Shown here piece after piece: positions 8,999-17,359 of a stretch of 64,000 nucleotides of DNA; the first letter of the stretch is position 1; each line of letters begins with the position of its first letter. Location: positions 62,001 through 126,000 of the forward strand of contig DHVR01000061.1 of assembly GCA_002412765.1 (NCBI GenBank), in the 5' to 3' direction. The notes beneath the pieces are model-generated. The model did not search any database, had not been told where the DNA came from, and saw nothing but the letters and a program-made list of their open reading frames with translations. The position numbers and the translations under genes were made by a program. The DNA is from Leptolinea sp. UBA5203. Its GTDB lineage: Bacteria; Chloroflexota; Anaerolineae; Anaerolineales; Anaerolineaceae.

Positions 8999-10162
8999 TT
9001 ATGCTTTTTTGGATTGCCAGATGGTCTGCCATTCGTCAGTTAAGATATTGCCCCATACTTCAGGGATACCTTGTGCTTCCAATACATCTCCATCGGGTTC
9101 CACATATAACCAGGCTTTACCGGCGCCGATCCCAGCGTCTTCGGTATTGAGCGTCTCAAGGGCAACCGGGTTGAAACTTGAATAGGGAACCGGAATGTCC
9201 CAAACCAGGGTCAGGTTCAATTCTGCGACCAGCTGCTGCAAACGTTCCAGTTCGGTCTTTAAATGCAGACTGTCGATGCTAAGAGAAATAGAAGGTGCTC
9301 CCATTTTTGCAGTTTTACGTATTGCTTCTTCCATCAACTCCTGATTGTTAACGGTCAGGGTGAAATGGACGGTGACATAGACATCTTCGGCCAAACAGTC
9401 CCTCAGAGCTTCCCAGGATTGGTCACTTTGGGGATCAACCATGAGCATGATATGATCTACACCACTTGCAAGCAGTTGGTGTAGATAATCCGGCTCTGTC
9501 AGGCGATTTCCATCGGTTAATAAACCAGAAACCAGGCCCATTTCTTCGGCATATTCAATGATATCCAATAGATCCGGACGCAGGGTGGGTTCGCCGCCGG
9601 TAAAATTCACATGGGGTATTCCAGCTTGCCAGATCTTTTTCAAGACAGTTTGCCATTCAACCGTACTCAATTCACGGATGACTCTTGAGGAGGGGGCGAC
9701 ATGTTTATTGCTTTCAGCATCTGATTGATACGTCAATGCGAGATCCATGCGATAAGGCGCGCTGATGTTTGCTGAGTATGGATTTATACGGTCAAATCCG
9801 AAGAAGGTGACCGGGTCAAGATCGGTGGATTCCAATAGTCCAGTGATTTGATTTTTTAAGTTACCATAATCTGATGCAGCCTGTTCCCTGGCTACCCGGT
9901 ATCGTTTCGCTACCTTGGCTGCAATATCTTCATCTTTTTCACCCTGGATCATGTAATAGGCATATTCAGCCGCTGTCTGGTTGAGATGCAGGACAGTAGA
10001 GGCATTGAGAATAAGCAATCCACTGCCGTCCTCTTCGACACGGAGATGATAACGTAAATTGGCTTCATCTTCCTGAGGGCTCTGATAATGGTACATACCC
10101 ACAGGCAGGGGAATGATGGTCGGAAAAAAATACTCTTTGATTTTCTGAAAGGTATTCATCAT
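8999..10162 (-). CDS. RRE plus degenerate radical SAM/SPASM-like protein lacking cluster cysteines
   Basis: Paralogue (387 residues) of the neighbouring radical SAM enzyme. Residues 35-110 form a PqqD/RRE-like peptide-binding domain (LLILNASTVLHLNQTAAE). The barrel still has APYRMDLALTY and the TGGEPTLRPD motif near residue 188, but where the active enzyme has CNNDCAHC this protein has QSDAESNK, so no radical SAM cluster can form. The SPASM region is shortened and its cysteines are replaced (GAGKAWLYVEPDGDVLEAQG). Only one cysteine remains in the protein. It probably serves as a peptide-binding or scaffolding pseudoenzyme. GGAG precedes the ATG; the upstream gene ends 16 nt before. Confidence 0.8.
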   Translation of the reverse strand: MMNTFQKIKEYFFPTIIPLPVGMYHYQSPQEDEANLRYHLRVEEDGSGLLILNASTVLHLNQTAAEYAYYMIQGEKDEDIAAKVAKRYRVAREQAASDYGNLKNQITGLLESTDLDPVTFFGFDRINPYSANISAPYRMDLALTYQSDAESNKHVAPSSRVIRELSTVEWQTVLKKIWQAGIPHVNFTGGEPTLRPDLLDIIEYAEEMGLVSGLLTDGNRLTEPDYLHQLLASGVDHIMLMVDPQSDQSWEALRDCLAEDVYVTVHFTLTVNNQELMEEAIRKTAKMGAPSISLSIDSLHLKTELERLQQLVAELNLTLVWDIPVPYSSFNPVALETLNTEDAGIGAGKAWLYVEPDGDVLEAQGIPEVWGNILTDEWQTIWQSKKA

Positions 10163-10178
10163 GTCACTCCGGAAAAAA

Positions 10179-11564
10179 TCATAGGATATGAACGGACACG
10201 GGTGCGGTTACTTTGCCTGCATCCCTGGCGAGGGGACATCCGCCGCCGCATTCGGCATTAAAGTCACAGGCAAAACATGCTTCAGGTAAATCTTGATGAT
10301 TTCTTAATTTTGTCGCAAGGGGATGATTCCAGATACTGTCCCATGAATCCGTGCACAAGTTGCCCAGGGATTGATAGTAGGATTGGCAGGGCAGGACGTC
10401 CCCATTGGGTTCGATACACATATTGTAGCGGGCTGCGGAGCAGCCTTTGACGCCTAATTCAAAATGAACCGGGTTAAAGTGGCAATATTGGGTTGGGGTG
10501 TACCAAATCAGACGCTGGTTTTGCTGATCGGTTACGCTTCTGGCGATATCCAATAATTCAGGCAGCTCTTCTTCAGGAATCCCTGTATTGATCTGCAAAC
10601 CAGCACCGGAATAAATGAGCGCATTGAGTCCCACGGTGGGAACTTTTAGCTCCCCAAGATATTCCAGGGTTTCACGCAGGCCGTCCACATTAACGTTGAG
10701 CATGGTGGTGTTGGTCATGACATAGAGGGAGCTTTCCACGGCATTACGAATGCCTGCCACGGTTTCTTGCCAGGCGCCTGGGCTGCGAACCATGCCGTCA
10801 TGAATTTCCGGGATGTGGGATTCGAAGGTGATTTGTACATGGTCCAGCCCGGCATCCACGAGGGATTTGACGTACTGGGCATCCTGCAATCTACGGCCGT
10901 TGGTGTTTAGGCCTGTGATCAGCCCATTATTTTGCGCATAGGCAATAAGTTCGTGTAAATCTTTTCTTAATGTCGGTTCACCGCCGGTGAAAACAACATG
11001 GGGAATGCCAATTTTCCAGATACGATCCAGGTTCGTTTTCCATGCTTCGGTGGATAGCTCTGGAAAGTTACGGCTGCGGGCATTGTAGCAATGTGCGCAA
11101 TCGTTATTGCAGCGGTAAGTGATCGCCAGATCCATACGATAGGGTGCCATGGGTTGGTTGGAAAAGGGCAGGGCTAATTCCAGATCCAAATCACAAACCG
11201 GGCATACGCCTTCAGGATTCAACAAACCCTCTACACGGGCAATGGTCTGATCATAATCCATCTCCAGATCGGGATGATTGCCGTATAAGTCCCGCAGGGT
11301 ATGCAGGATATTTGTTTTACTTTGTTGATTCAAATATCCATAGGTCATGGATGCAGCAGAAGCATTCAGATGGATGATGCTGTTGGCGTCAACAAACAAG
11401 ACGGCATGGCCGTCTTGTTCGCAACGTAAATGGATATGATGTTCAAAGCCATTATTTTCTTTAAAAAAGTGATATAGACCTGGAGTAGGAATAATGGAAG
11501 CAGATTCAGAAAGGAAAATCTTCTGAATTTGCTTAGTGAATTGATCCAGGGATTTGAATCCCAT
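10179..11564 (-). CDS. RRE-radical SAM-SPASM peptide-modifying enzyme
   Basis: Radical SAM protein of 461 residues in the layout of peptide maturases. Residues 40-115 are a PqqD-like RRE domain (HAVLFVDANSIIHLN). A separate CPVC lies at 121-124. The radical SAM cluster motif CNNDCAHC is at 152-159, followed by TGGEPTLRKD. A SPASM domain with at least seven cysteines (CSAARYNMC, LPCQ, CFAC, CGGGC) fills about 375-450 and would bind auxiliary Fe-S clusters. This combination is typical of RiPP enzymes that form thioether or C-C links. The ATG overlaps the stop of the upstream DUF2207-like gene by one base (TAATG), so the two are co-translated. The likely target is that gene's Cys-Ala tail; this is inference. 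Confidence 0.88.
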   Translation of the reverse strand: MGFKSLDQFTKQIQKIFLSESASIIPTPGLYHFFKENNGFEHHIHLRCEQDGHAVLFVDANSIIHLNASAASMTYGYLNQQSKTNILHTLRDLYGNHPDLEMDYDQTIARVEGLLNPEGVCPVCDLDLELALPFSNQPMAPYRMDLAITYRCNNDCAHCYNARSRNFPELSTEAWKTNLDRIWKIGIPHVVFTGGEPTLRKDLHELIAYAQNNGLITGLNTNGRRLQDAQYVKSLVDAGLDHVQITFESHIPEIHDGMVRSPGAWQETVAGIRNAVESSLYVMTNTTMLNVNVDGLRETLEYLGELKVPTVGLNALIYSGAGLQINTGIPEEELPELLDIARSVTDQQNQRLIWYTPTQYCHFNPVHFELGVKGCSAARYNMCIEPNGDVLPCQSYYQSLGNLCTDSWDSIWNHPLATKLRNHQDLPEACFACDFNAECGGGCPLARDAGKVTAPVSVHIL

Positions 11565-13228
11565 TATCTACCGCCACCAGCACAGGCACAGGCGCAGCCA
11601 GCACATGCACAGGCACAAGCACAACTGCTCCCACCGCCGCCCCTGGAACCTCCACTGGAGGTACTGACAGGCACCGGGTTGGTTTTATTGGTGATGGTGC
11701 TGGTGAAATCGGTGATATTACCAACCACACCGGCTGAAAACGACTGCATTCCACTGACCATGGAGGCGGCAAAATCGGAACCCGGTAGACTGGGTACTGA
11801 AAAGGTCTGACCTGAGCCTCCGGAGATGGGCATCGTCGGGCGGGCTACGCCGCCTGCTGAGCGATAACTCGGATCGAATCGTCCCCACCACATGGGGTAG
11901 AACTGGGGTGTGCCGACAAATACAGTCTGGGTGCGCTTGTCAAAATCGCGATCCAGCATGGTCCAATCCATCACTTCGTCGTATTTGGCGACTTTTACAT
12001 CCGGCGTATCCACGGCTTCCACCATATTCCAGGCTTTTTCCATGATGGTTTCGTAGTATTTAACGGTTTCTTTGTGACTGAAACCCTTCATTTTGGTAGT
12101 AACTAATTTCACCAAGGACACCATGACGGCTTGCAATTCTTTGGTACGTGCTTTGGGAGTATCCGCTTTAAACGCTTCAATAAATTCGGTTTCATAGGTG
12201 CGCATGCCTTCAGGCTGCGGATCCGTTATCTTTAATTCAAGCGGATCTTTGGTAGTTACTTCAGCAGCGCCTTTTTTAATCACCGAGAACAAAATCATGG
12301 TCAGCACTTTGTCCATGGGATTTTCCAACAAAATGGCTGCTTCCACCGCAGTCAAACCCCGTTTTATGCCGTGCCCCTCAATGGCAATTTTGGGCGGTAA
12401 GTATTTCAACTTGCGCTTTTTTGCTCCCCAAATAGATTGATAAAAGCCTAATCCAAAGATGAGAATGAAGAATGAAGAGAAACATAAGCAGATTATGCTG
12501 TCTTCATTGATCTCCAGCGCTGGTTCCGTTACTATGGCAGTTTCTGGGACCAGGCGCATGGGGAAACTGGAGCCAAAAGTATATTCTCTTGAACTTGAAG
12601 CTTGAGTTGTGGTCCATTGGTAATAAACTTGTCCTGCATTGTTGATGCCGCTGGAAGGGGTTTCTTCACCAGGCCAATTGGTTGGTTTAAACCATCTTGG
12701 TTCTTCGGTTGTCATCCCAGCGGGCAGGATGATGGTGACCGTCAGTTTCATTTTTTCATTGCTTACGTATTCACTGCCAAAGTAATTGGGAGAAAACTGC
12801 ATACTGGCATAAGGTTCACTTTCCTCATTGGTGGCCTTGTAAAGTACATTTTTGACTTGAGGAATATTGACATGAACTACACCTCTGCTTCCTGGGCGGA
12901 TTGCGTTGCTGCCTAAACCCAGCGCAATGCCGGTTACATAGGGTGAATTTTCGATATTGGTTATTTGTTTACCATCCACCTCTGCGGTGATGGAGCCTAG
13001 GGAATAGTTTGTGTTCGGTAAACCGATGTCAACAAAATCTATGGCATCTGCGCTGGGCTCATTTATAAAGGTAATAGTGTAATCAAAGCCCATCGTGCCA
13101 TCATCATTGACTGTTACAAAAAGCTGGGTTTCCTCAACTGAAAATAGATAGGTTTGCGCGCTGACTGAACCACTTTGTGCAAAGAGTAAGAATGCAATAA
13201 CGAGAAAACCAAAGAATCGTTTGACCAT
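11564..13228 (-). CDS. DUF2207-like membrane protein with Cys-Ala repeat tail
   Basis: Protein of 554 residues: signal peptide (1-25), an extracytoplasmic beta-rich domain of about 215 residues, one membrane helix (about 244-266), then a cytoplasmic part like DUF2207 proteins (KYLPPKIAIEGHG, LTAVEAAILLE). The extreme C-terminus is Gly/Ser-rich and ends in SSCACACACAGCACACAGGG-R, with seven cysteines alternating with alanine. By topology this tail is in the cytoplasm, in reach of the next gene's radical SAM enzyme. The ATG at 13228 is chosen because AGGAG lies 6 nt upstream. It could instead be a metal-binding tail that needs no modification. Confidence 0.8.
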   Translation of the reverse strand: MVKRFFGFLVIAFLLFAQSGSVSAQTYLFSVEETQLFVTVNDDGTMGFDYTITFINEPSADAIDFVDIGLPNTNYSLGSITAEVDGKQITNIENSPYVTGIALGLGSNAIRPGSRGVVHVNIPQVKNVLYKATNEESEPYASMQFSPNYFGSEYVSNEKMKLTVTIILPAGMTTEEPRWFKPTNWPGEETPSSGINNAGQVYYQWTTTQASSSREYTFGSSFPMRLVPETAIVTEPALEINEDSIICLCFSSFFILIFGLGFYQSIWGAKKRKLKYLPPKIAIEGHGIKRGLTAVEAAILLENPMDKVLTMILFSVIKKGAAEVTTKDPLELKITDPQPEGMRTYETEFIEAFKADTPKARTKELQAVMVSLVKLVTTKMKGFSHKETVKYYETIMEKAWNMVEAVDTPDVKVAKYDEVMDWTMLDRDFDKRTQTVFVGTPQFYPMWWGRFDPSYRSAGGVARPTMPISGGSGQTFSVPSLPGSDFAASMVSGMQSFSAGVVGNITDFTSTITNKTNPVPVSTSSGGSRGGGGSSCACACACAGCACACAGGGR

Positions 13229-13245
13229 CTTCATCTCCTGCAGAA

Positions 13246-13617
13246 TTACCACTTTGGCTCTTCTGTAAGCTGATAACTAGAATTACAATAAGGACAGGTG
13301 ACCACCGGGGCTCCAGCGACCATTTCGATATTGTTTTTTGAGAGCGAACCCCCACAGGATTTGCATTTGAGCGAATCCAGGTTTATGTCACCGGATAAAT
13401 CAATCTTATAGGTGAATTCTTGATTTCCGCCCTCCAATGCCGCATTTCTTCTGGAGGCCAGGAAAATGATAATAAAGCCAATGCCAACGCTGAGTAAACC
13501 GATGACTACCCACCCCCAACCGCCACCGGATGAACTACCGGCTCCCCACATAAATAAGACTCCGAAGAAAATTAAAATCGCAGCAGCAAGATATGCGATG
13601 ATTTTTCCAGCACCCAT
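13246..13617 (-). CDS. Small membrane protein with C-terminal zinc ribbon
   Basis: Protein of 123 residues with two membrane helices joined by a Gly/Ser-rich turn in the first 60 residues, then a cytoplasmic tail with CKSCGG and CPYC, a zinc-ribbon pattern. First gene of the operon; the ATG at 13617 follows GGAGGG. Its stop lies 17 nt before the DUF2207-like start, so the two are probably made together. No function is known to me; a helper or partner of the DUF2207-like protein is plausible. Confidence 0.75.
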   Translation of the reverse strand: MGAGKIIAYLAAAILIFFGVLFMWGAGSSSGGGWGWVVIGLLSVGIGFIIIFLASRRNAALEGGNQEFTYKIDLSGDINLDSLKCKSCGGSLSKNNIEMVAGAPVVTCPYCNSSYQLTEEPKW

Positions 13618-13639
13618 GATACCCTCCAAAGAATGATTA

Positions 13640-13667
13640 AATATATCTCACTCAATTTTACTGTCAA
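13640..13667 (-). promoter_or_regulatory. Sigma-70-type promoter of the radical SAM operon
   Basis: On the minus strand a consensus TTGACA (13667-13662) is followed after 16 nt by TATATT (13645-13640). The first gene starts 23 nt downstream. Confidence 0.65.
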
Positions 13668-13739
13668 ATTATGATCTTTAGAATGTTAGAATAAAAAGGA
13701 ATCAAACCAGTATATGTATAATAGTACAAAACCCGGAAA

Positions 13740-15779
13740 TTGGTGTGGAAAATGGATGAAAAAATGGATTTTGCACGTTATCTGCAACTAAAAGAGGAGC
13801 TGAGTTATCACAGCTATCGCTATCATGTGCTGGATGAACCTCTGGTCAGTGATGGAGAATATGACCGCCTATACCATGAATTAAAGGCGCTGGAAACCCA
13901 GCACCCGGAATGGATCACGCCGGACTCGCCCACCCAGCGCATTGGGTCAGCCGCCGCTGGAAAATTTGCCAAAGTGGCACATCCTGCCCCCATCCTCAGT
14001 TTAGCTAACGCTTTCAATAAGGAGGATTTGCGCGCCTGGTTTGAGCGTATTGCCAAACTGGATGAACGGGTGCTGGATGCAGAGTTTGTGCTTGAACCCA
14101 AATATGATGGTCTGACCGTTGTTTTACAATACGAAGATGGCCTATTAGTGAGGGCCGCCACCCGCGGGGACGGCGTAATTGGGGAAGATGTCACAGCCAA
14201 CATCCGCACCATGCAAACCATTCCCTTGCAAATCCCAGTTAAGAAATCAGGTTTGTCGGTCCCTCGCCAGCTCGTGATTCGCGGGGAAGTCTTGATTTTC
14301 CTGGCAGATTTCGAAGTTTTAAACCAAAAACTACAAGAAGCGGGTGAGAAAACGTATGTCAATCCGCGCAATACGGCTGCCGGTTCGCTGCGTCAATTGG
14401 ATCCGGCCATGACGGCCGCGCGTCCGTTGAAAATATTTTGTTATGACATTGTGGCTGCTTCGGAGGATGTTCCCTTACCTGCAACACAATGGGAAATTCT
14501 CAAGTATTTAAAAGATCTAGGCTTTACCACCTCTGCACTGCCTGAATTTTCCGCTTCCATCGATGAGGTCATCCGACTTTGGCCAGGCTGGTTGGAGCGA
14601 CGGGATGCGCTGCCCTTTGAAATTGACGGCGTTGTGGTCAAAATCAACCAACGTGCTCTGGCAACCGACTTGGGCTTCGTGGGAAAGGACCCGAGGGGAG
14701 CCATTGCGATCAAGTTCCCTGCCCGGGAAGTTAGTACCATGCTGGAAGATATTCGTGTCAATGTGGGCCGTACCGGAGTATTGACCCCCTATGCGGTATT
14801 AACTCCGGTAGAGATTGGCGGGGTGGTGGTTAAACAGGCCACTCTTCATAACTTTGACTTTATTGCCGAGAAGGATATCCGCATTGGGGATCGGGTTTTT
14901 GTGAAGCGAGCCGGGGATGTGATTCCCTATATTATTGGACCCATTCCCGGTACGCGCACCGGCAAGGAACAATCCTATCAACCGCCGCAAGCCTGCCCAA
15001 CCTGCGGATTACCTGTGGAGCACTTCCCTGGGGAGGTCGCCTGGTTCTGCGTCAATGCAGCCTGTCCGGCGCAATTGATCCGACATTTGGAACACTTCGT
15101 TTCCAGGGGAGCGATGGATATTGTCGGTCTGGGGATCAAAGTAGTTGAACAACTGGTTGACAATGCTTTGATCCAGGATGTGGCTGATCTCTATATTCTC
15201 AAAGTGGAAGACTTATTGAAGTTAGAGGGCTTTGCTCAGAAAAAAGCGGATAATGTTGTAGATGCGATAACTACATCCAGAAACCAACCGCTAAATCGCT
15301 TGCTTACCGCTCTTGGTATTCACGGTGTAGGAGAAGTGATGGCCAATGACCTTGCCCAGCATTACAAGACGATAGACAACCTGCGACAGGCCCCATTGGC
15401 GGATTTAGTTACTCTGGAGGGTGTAGGGCCAAACATCGCCCAGGCGATTGTGGATTGGTTTGCTAATCCGGTAAACCAAAAGCTGCTCGAAAAATTCCGT
15501 GCTGCAGGGGTTTGGCCGGAAGTGAAATCCTCAGCGAAGCCGGCTCAGGACTTGCCCTTAGTGGCCCTGACGTTTGTGATTACCGGAACGCTTCCTACCT
15601 ACGGTCGGGATGAAATGAAAGAATTGATTCAGGAGCATGGCGGTAAAGTCACCGGCAGCGTCAGTAAGAATACGAGCTATGTGCTGGTTGGCGAAAATGC
15701 GGGTTCCAAAGCCGATAAAGCTCAGGAATTAAATATTCCCATGTTAAGCGAAGCACAACTATTAGCAATGATAAAATAA
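13740..15779 (+). CDS. ligA: NAD-dependent DNA ligase
   Basis: Seals nicks in duplex DNA using NAD+. It has 679 residues, the normal length. Domains in order: Ia domain with the NAD-binding YDRLYHEL region, adenylation domain with the nucleophile lysine in KYDG (K121), OB fold, four-cysteine zinc finger (CPTC ... CVNAAC, about 418-442), helix-hairpin-helix repeats and a C-terminal BRCT domain (VITGTLPTYGRDEMKELI). ATG codons at 13740, 13752 and 13764 are all possible starts; the first has no strong Shine-Dalgarno. A TATAAT at 13717-13722 could be its -10 box. Confidence 0.97.
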   Translation: MVWKMDEKMDFARYLQLKEELSYHSYRYHVLDEPLVSDGEYDRLYHELKALETQHPEWITPDSPTQRIGSAAAGKFAKVAHPAPILSLANAFNKEDLRAWFERIAKLDERVLDAEFVLEPKYDGLTVVLQYEDGLLVRAATRGDGVIGEDVTANIRTMQTIPLQIPVKKSGLSVPRQLVIRGEVLIFLADFEVLNQKLQEAGEKTYVNPRNTAAGSLRQLDPAMTAARPLKIFCYDIVAASEDVPLPATQWEILKYLKDLGFTTSALPEFSASIDEVIRLWPGWLERRDALPFEIDGVVVKINQRALATDLGFVGKDPRGAIAIKFPAREVSTMLEDIRVNVGRTGVLTPYAVLTPVEIGGVVVKQATLHNFDFIAEKDIRIGDRVFVKRAGDVIPYIIGPIPGTRTGKEQSYQPPQACPTCGLPVEHFPGEVAWFCVNAACPAQLIRHLEHFVSRGAMDIVGLGIKVVEQLVDNALIQDVADLYILKVEDLLKLEGFAQKKADNVVDAITTSRNQPLNRLLTALGIHGVGEVMANDLAQHYKTIDNLRQAPLADLVTLEGVGPNIAQAIVDWFANPVNQKLLEKFRAAGVWPEVKSSAKPAQDLPLVALTFVITGTLPTYGRDEMKELIQEHGGKVTGSVSKNTSYVLVGENAGSKADKAQELNIPMLSEAQLLAMIK

Positions 15780-15842
15780 AAGTCTTATCGGTTTCCTTTC
15801 ATTAACCGAAATTTATATAGGCAAAATAAACAGGCAGAACTT

Positions 15843-17024
15843 ATGGACATCATCATTGAGAAAGAGAAGATCAAAAATTTGCAGCAGCGGCATCCCTGGA
15901 TCTATGCCCGCTCGATTAAATCCATGCAGGGGACACCCCAGAACGGCAGCGTGGTGCGGGTTGTGGATGAGGAGGGTCTGGTGTATGGCTGGGCTTCCTA
16001 CAGCGCTGAATCCGCTATTCGAGCCCGCGTGCTGACCTGGGATGCTAGTGCGGTGATTGATGCCCAATGGATTCAAGATCAATTGGCGCGGGCCATCCAA
16101 GCCCGCGAATCCATGTTGGATACCGAGAACACGGCCTGTCGTTTGGTACATGGGGAGTCTGATTTCTTCCCTGGTCTGATTGTGGATCGCTATGACACGC
16201 AGTTGGTGGTGCAGTTTCTGACGGCCGGCAGTGAGTTCTGGAAAGCGGAAATTGTGGACGCCCTGCGTACGATCACCGGTCTGGACGATATCTTCGAGCG
16301 GTCGGATGTGGATGTACGTAAGCTGGAGGGTCTGGTACCTGTTAAAGGCGTTTTAAGCGGCAATACACCGCCGGCTTTGATCCGTATTCTGGAAAATGGC
16401 ATCGTCTTTAATGTGGATGTGGTCAATGGGCAGAAGACCGGCTTCTTTCTGGATCAACGGCGGAACCGTCAGACGATTCAACCTTTCTGTGCGGGCAAAC
16501 GGGTATTGAATGCTTTTTGTTACAGCGGCGGCTTTACGGCTTATGCCATAAAAGCCGGCGCGGACCAAGTGATTTCCATTGATTCCTCTGCGGATGCCAT
16601 TGCGCTGGGGCGCGGCAATATGGGAATTAATCATCTGCCGGACATTGAATCCGACTGGGTCACCGGCGACGTTTTTCAACTGCTGCGCCGCTACCGTGAT
16701 TCCCGGGATACGTTTGATGTGATCGTGCTGGATCCGCCAAAATTTGCCCCAACCATTCATCAGGTTGCCCAGGGTGCAAAAGGCTATAAGGATATTAACT
16801 TACTGGCTTTTAAATTATTGCGACCAGGTGGAATTTTGTTCAGTTTTTCCTGCTCCGGCGGGGTGGACAAAGAATTATTCCGCAAAATCCTCACTGGTGC
16901 GGCGGCGGATGCCAAAGTGGATGCCCAAATTTTAGGCACCATGGAACAAAGCCCGGATCATCCGGTGGCCTTGTCTTTTCCGGAAGGATCGTATCTGAAG
17001 GGATTGATCTGCCGAGTGAGGTAG
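15843..17024 (+). CDS. rlmI: 23S rRNA (cytosine-C5) methyltransferase, RlmI family
   Basis: Class I SAM methyltransferase of 393 residues that in E. coli makes m5C1962 of 23S rRNA. An N-terminal PUA domain (RHPWIYARSIKSM) is followed by an EEHEY-type linker and a Rossmann fold with VLNAFCYSGGFTAYA, DSS after the second strand, and the DPPKFAP catalytic motif. A conserved cysteine follows (FSFSCSGGV). Single gene 63 nt after ligA, same strand. Assignment as RlmI rather than another m5C paralogue rests on domain order. Confidence 0.88.
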   Translation: MDIIIEKEKIKNLQQRHPWIYARSIKSMQGTPQNGSVVRVVDEEGLVYGWASYSAESAIRARVLTWDASAVIDAQWIQDQLARAIQARESMLDTENTACRLVHGESDFFPGLIVDRYDTQLVVQFLTAGSEFWKAEIVDALRTITGLDDIFERSDVDVRKLEGLVPVKGVLSGNTPPALIRILENGIVFNVDVVNGQKTGFFLDQRRNRQTIQPFCAGKRVLNAFCYSGGFTAYAIKAGADQVISIDSSADAIALGRGNMGINHLPDIESDWVTGDVFQLLRRYRDSRDTFDVIVLDPPKFAPTIHQVAQGAKGYKDINLLAFKLLRPGGILFSFSCSGGVDKELFRKILTGAAADAKVDAQILGTMEQSPDHPVALSFPEGSYLKGLICRVR

Positions 17025-17359
17025 AAGGTATTTTAAAAACTAAACTGACGGCAGAATTAAATAAACCTTGGTTTATCATTTTATTGTCCTGAAATTCGTT
17101 TTATATGGAGAAATTGGCTATACAAGTAATACATGAGAAACCAGATTGAATCACCCCCACCTCTGATCCTCCCCCAAAATCCTGAAAAGCGGATTTTAGG
17201 GGAGGACGGTTAATCGTCTCATCACAGAGTAATCGATTTTTGTTGATTGCAAAAAGTATTTTGGATGGGTAAAGATGTCAAATATTTTCAAATATTGAAA
17301 ACAATTTACCGAGTCTTAATAATGAGATCGGTTTTTGTGATTAATTTCTTGGATTTTAC
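17025..17359. other. Intergenic region, no gene seen
   Basis: 335 nt between rlmI and a convergent gene. It holds one strong inverted repeat (17168-17205, listed separately). I see no other coding or RNA signal. Confidence 0.5.
17168..17205. repeat. G/C-rich inverted repeat
   Basis: 15-nt arms with a single mismatch (17168-17182 and 17191-17205), loop TGAAAAGC. There is no T-run after it on either strand, so it looks more like a dispersed REP-type palindrome than a terminator. Confidence 0.6.

Noticed and set aside
11567..11640. Simple-sequence CA/GCA repeat as a microsatellite or CRISPR-like array
   Set aside because: It is too short, irregular at the DNA level and in frame with a conserved gene end; there are no spacers. 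No CRISPR array was found elsewhere.
11529..11810. Open frame on the plus strand with an AQAQ-rich, Pro-rich product
   Set aside because: It is the antisense of the Cys-Ala repeat tail; its composition follows from the repeat, and it has no ribosome-binding site.
13823..14371. 182-codon open frame antisense to ligA
   Set aside because: Ser/Arg-rich shadow of a well-conserved gene; no family match and no start signal.
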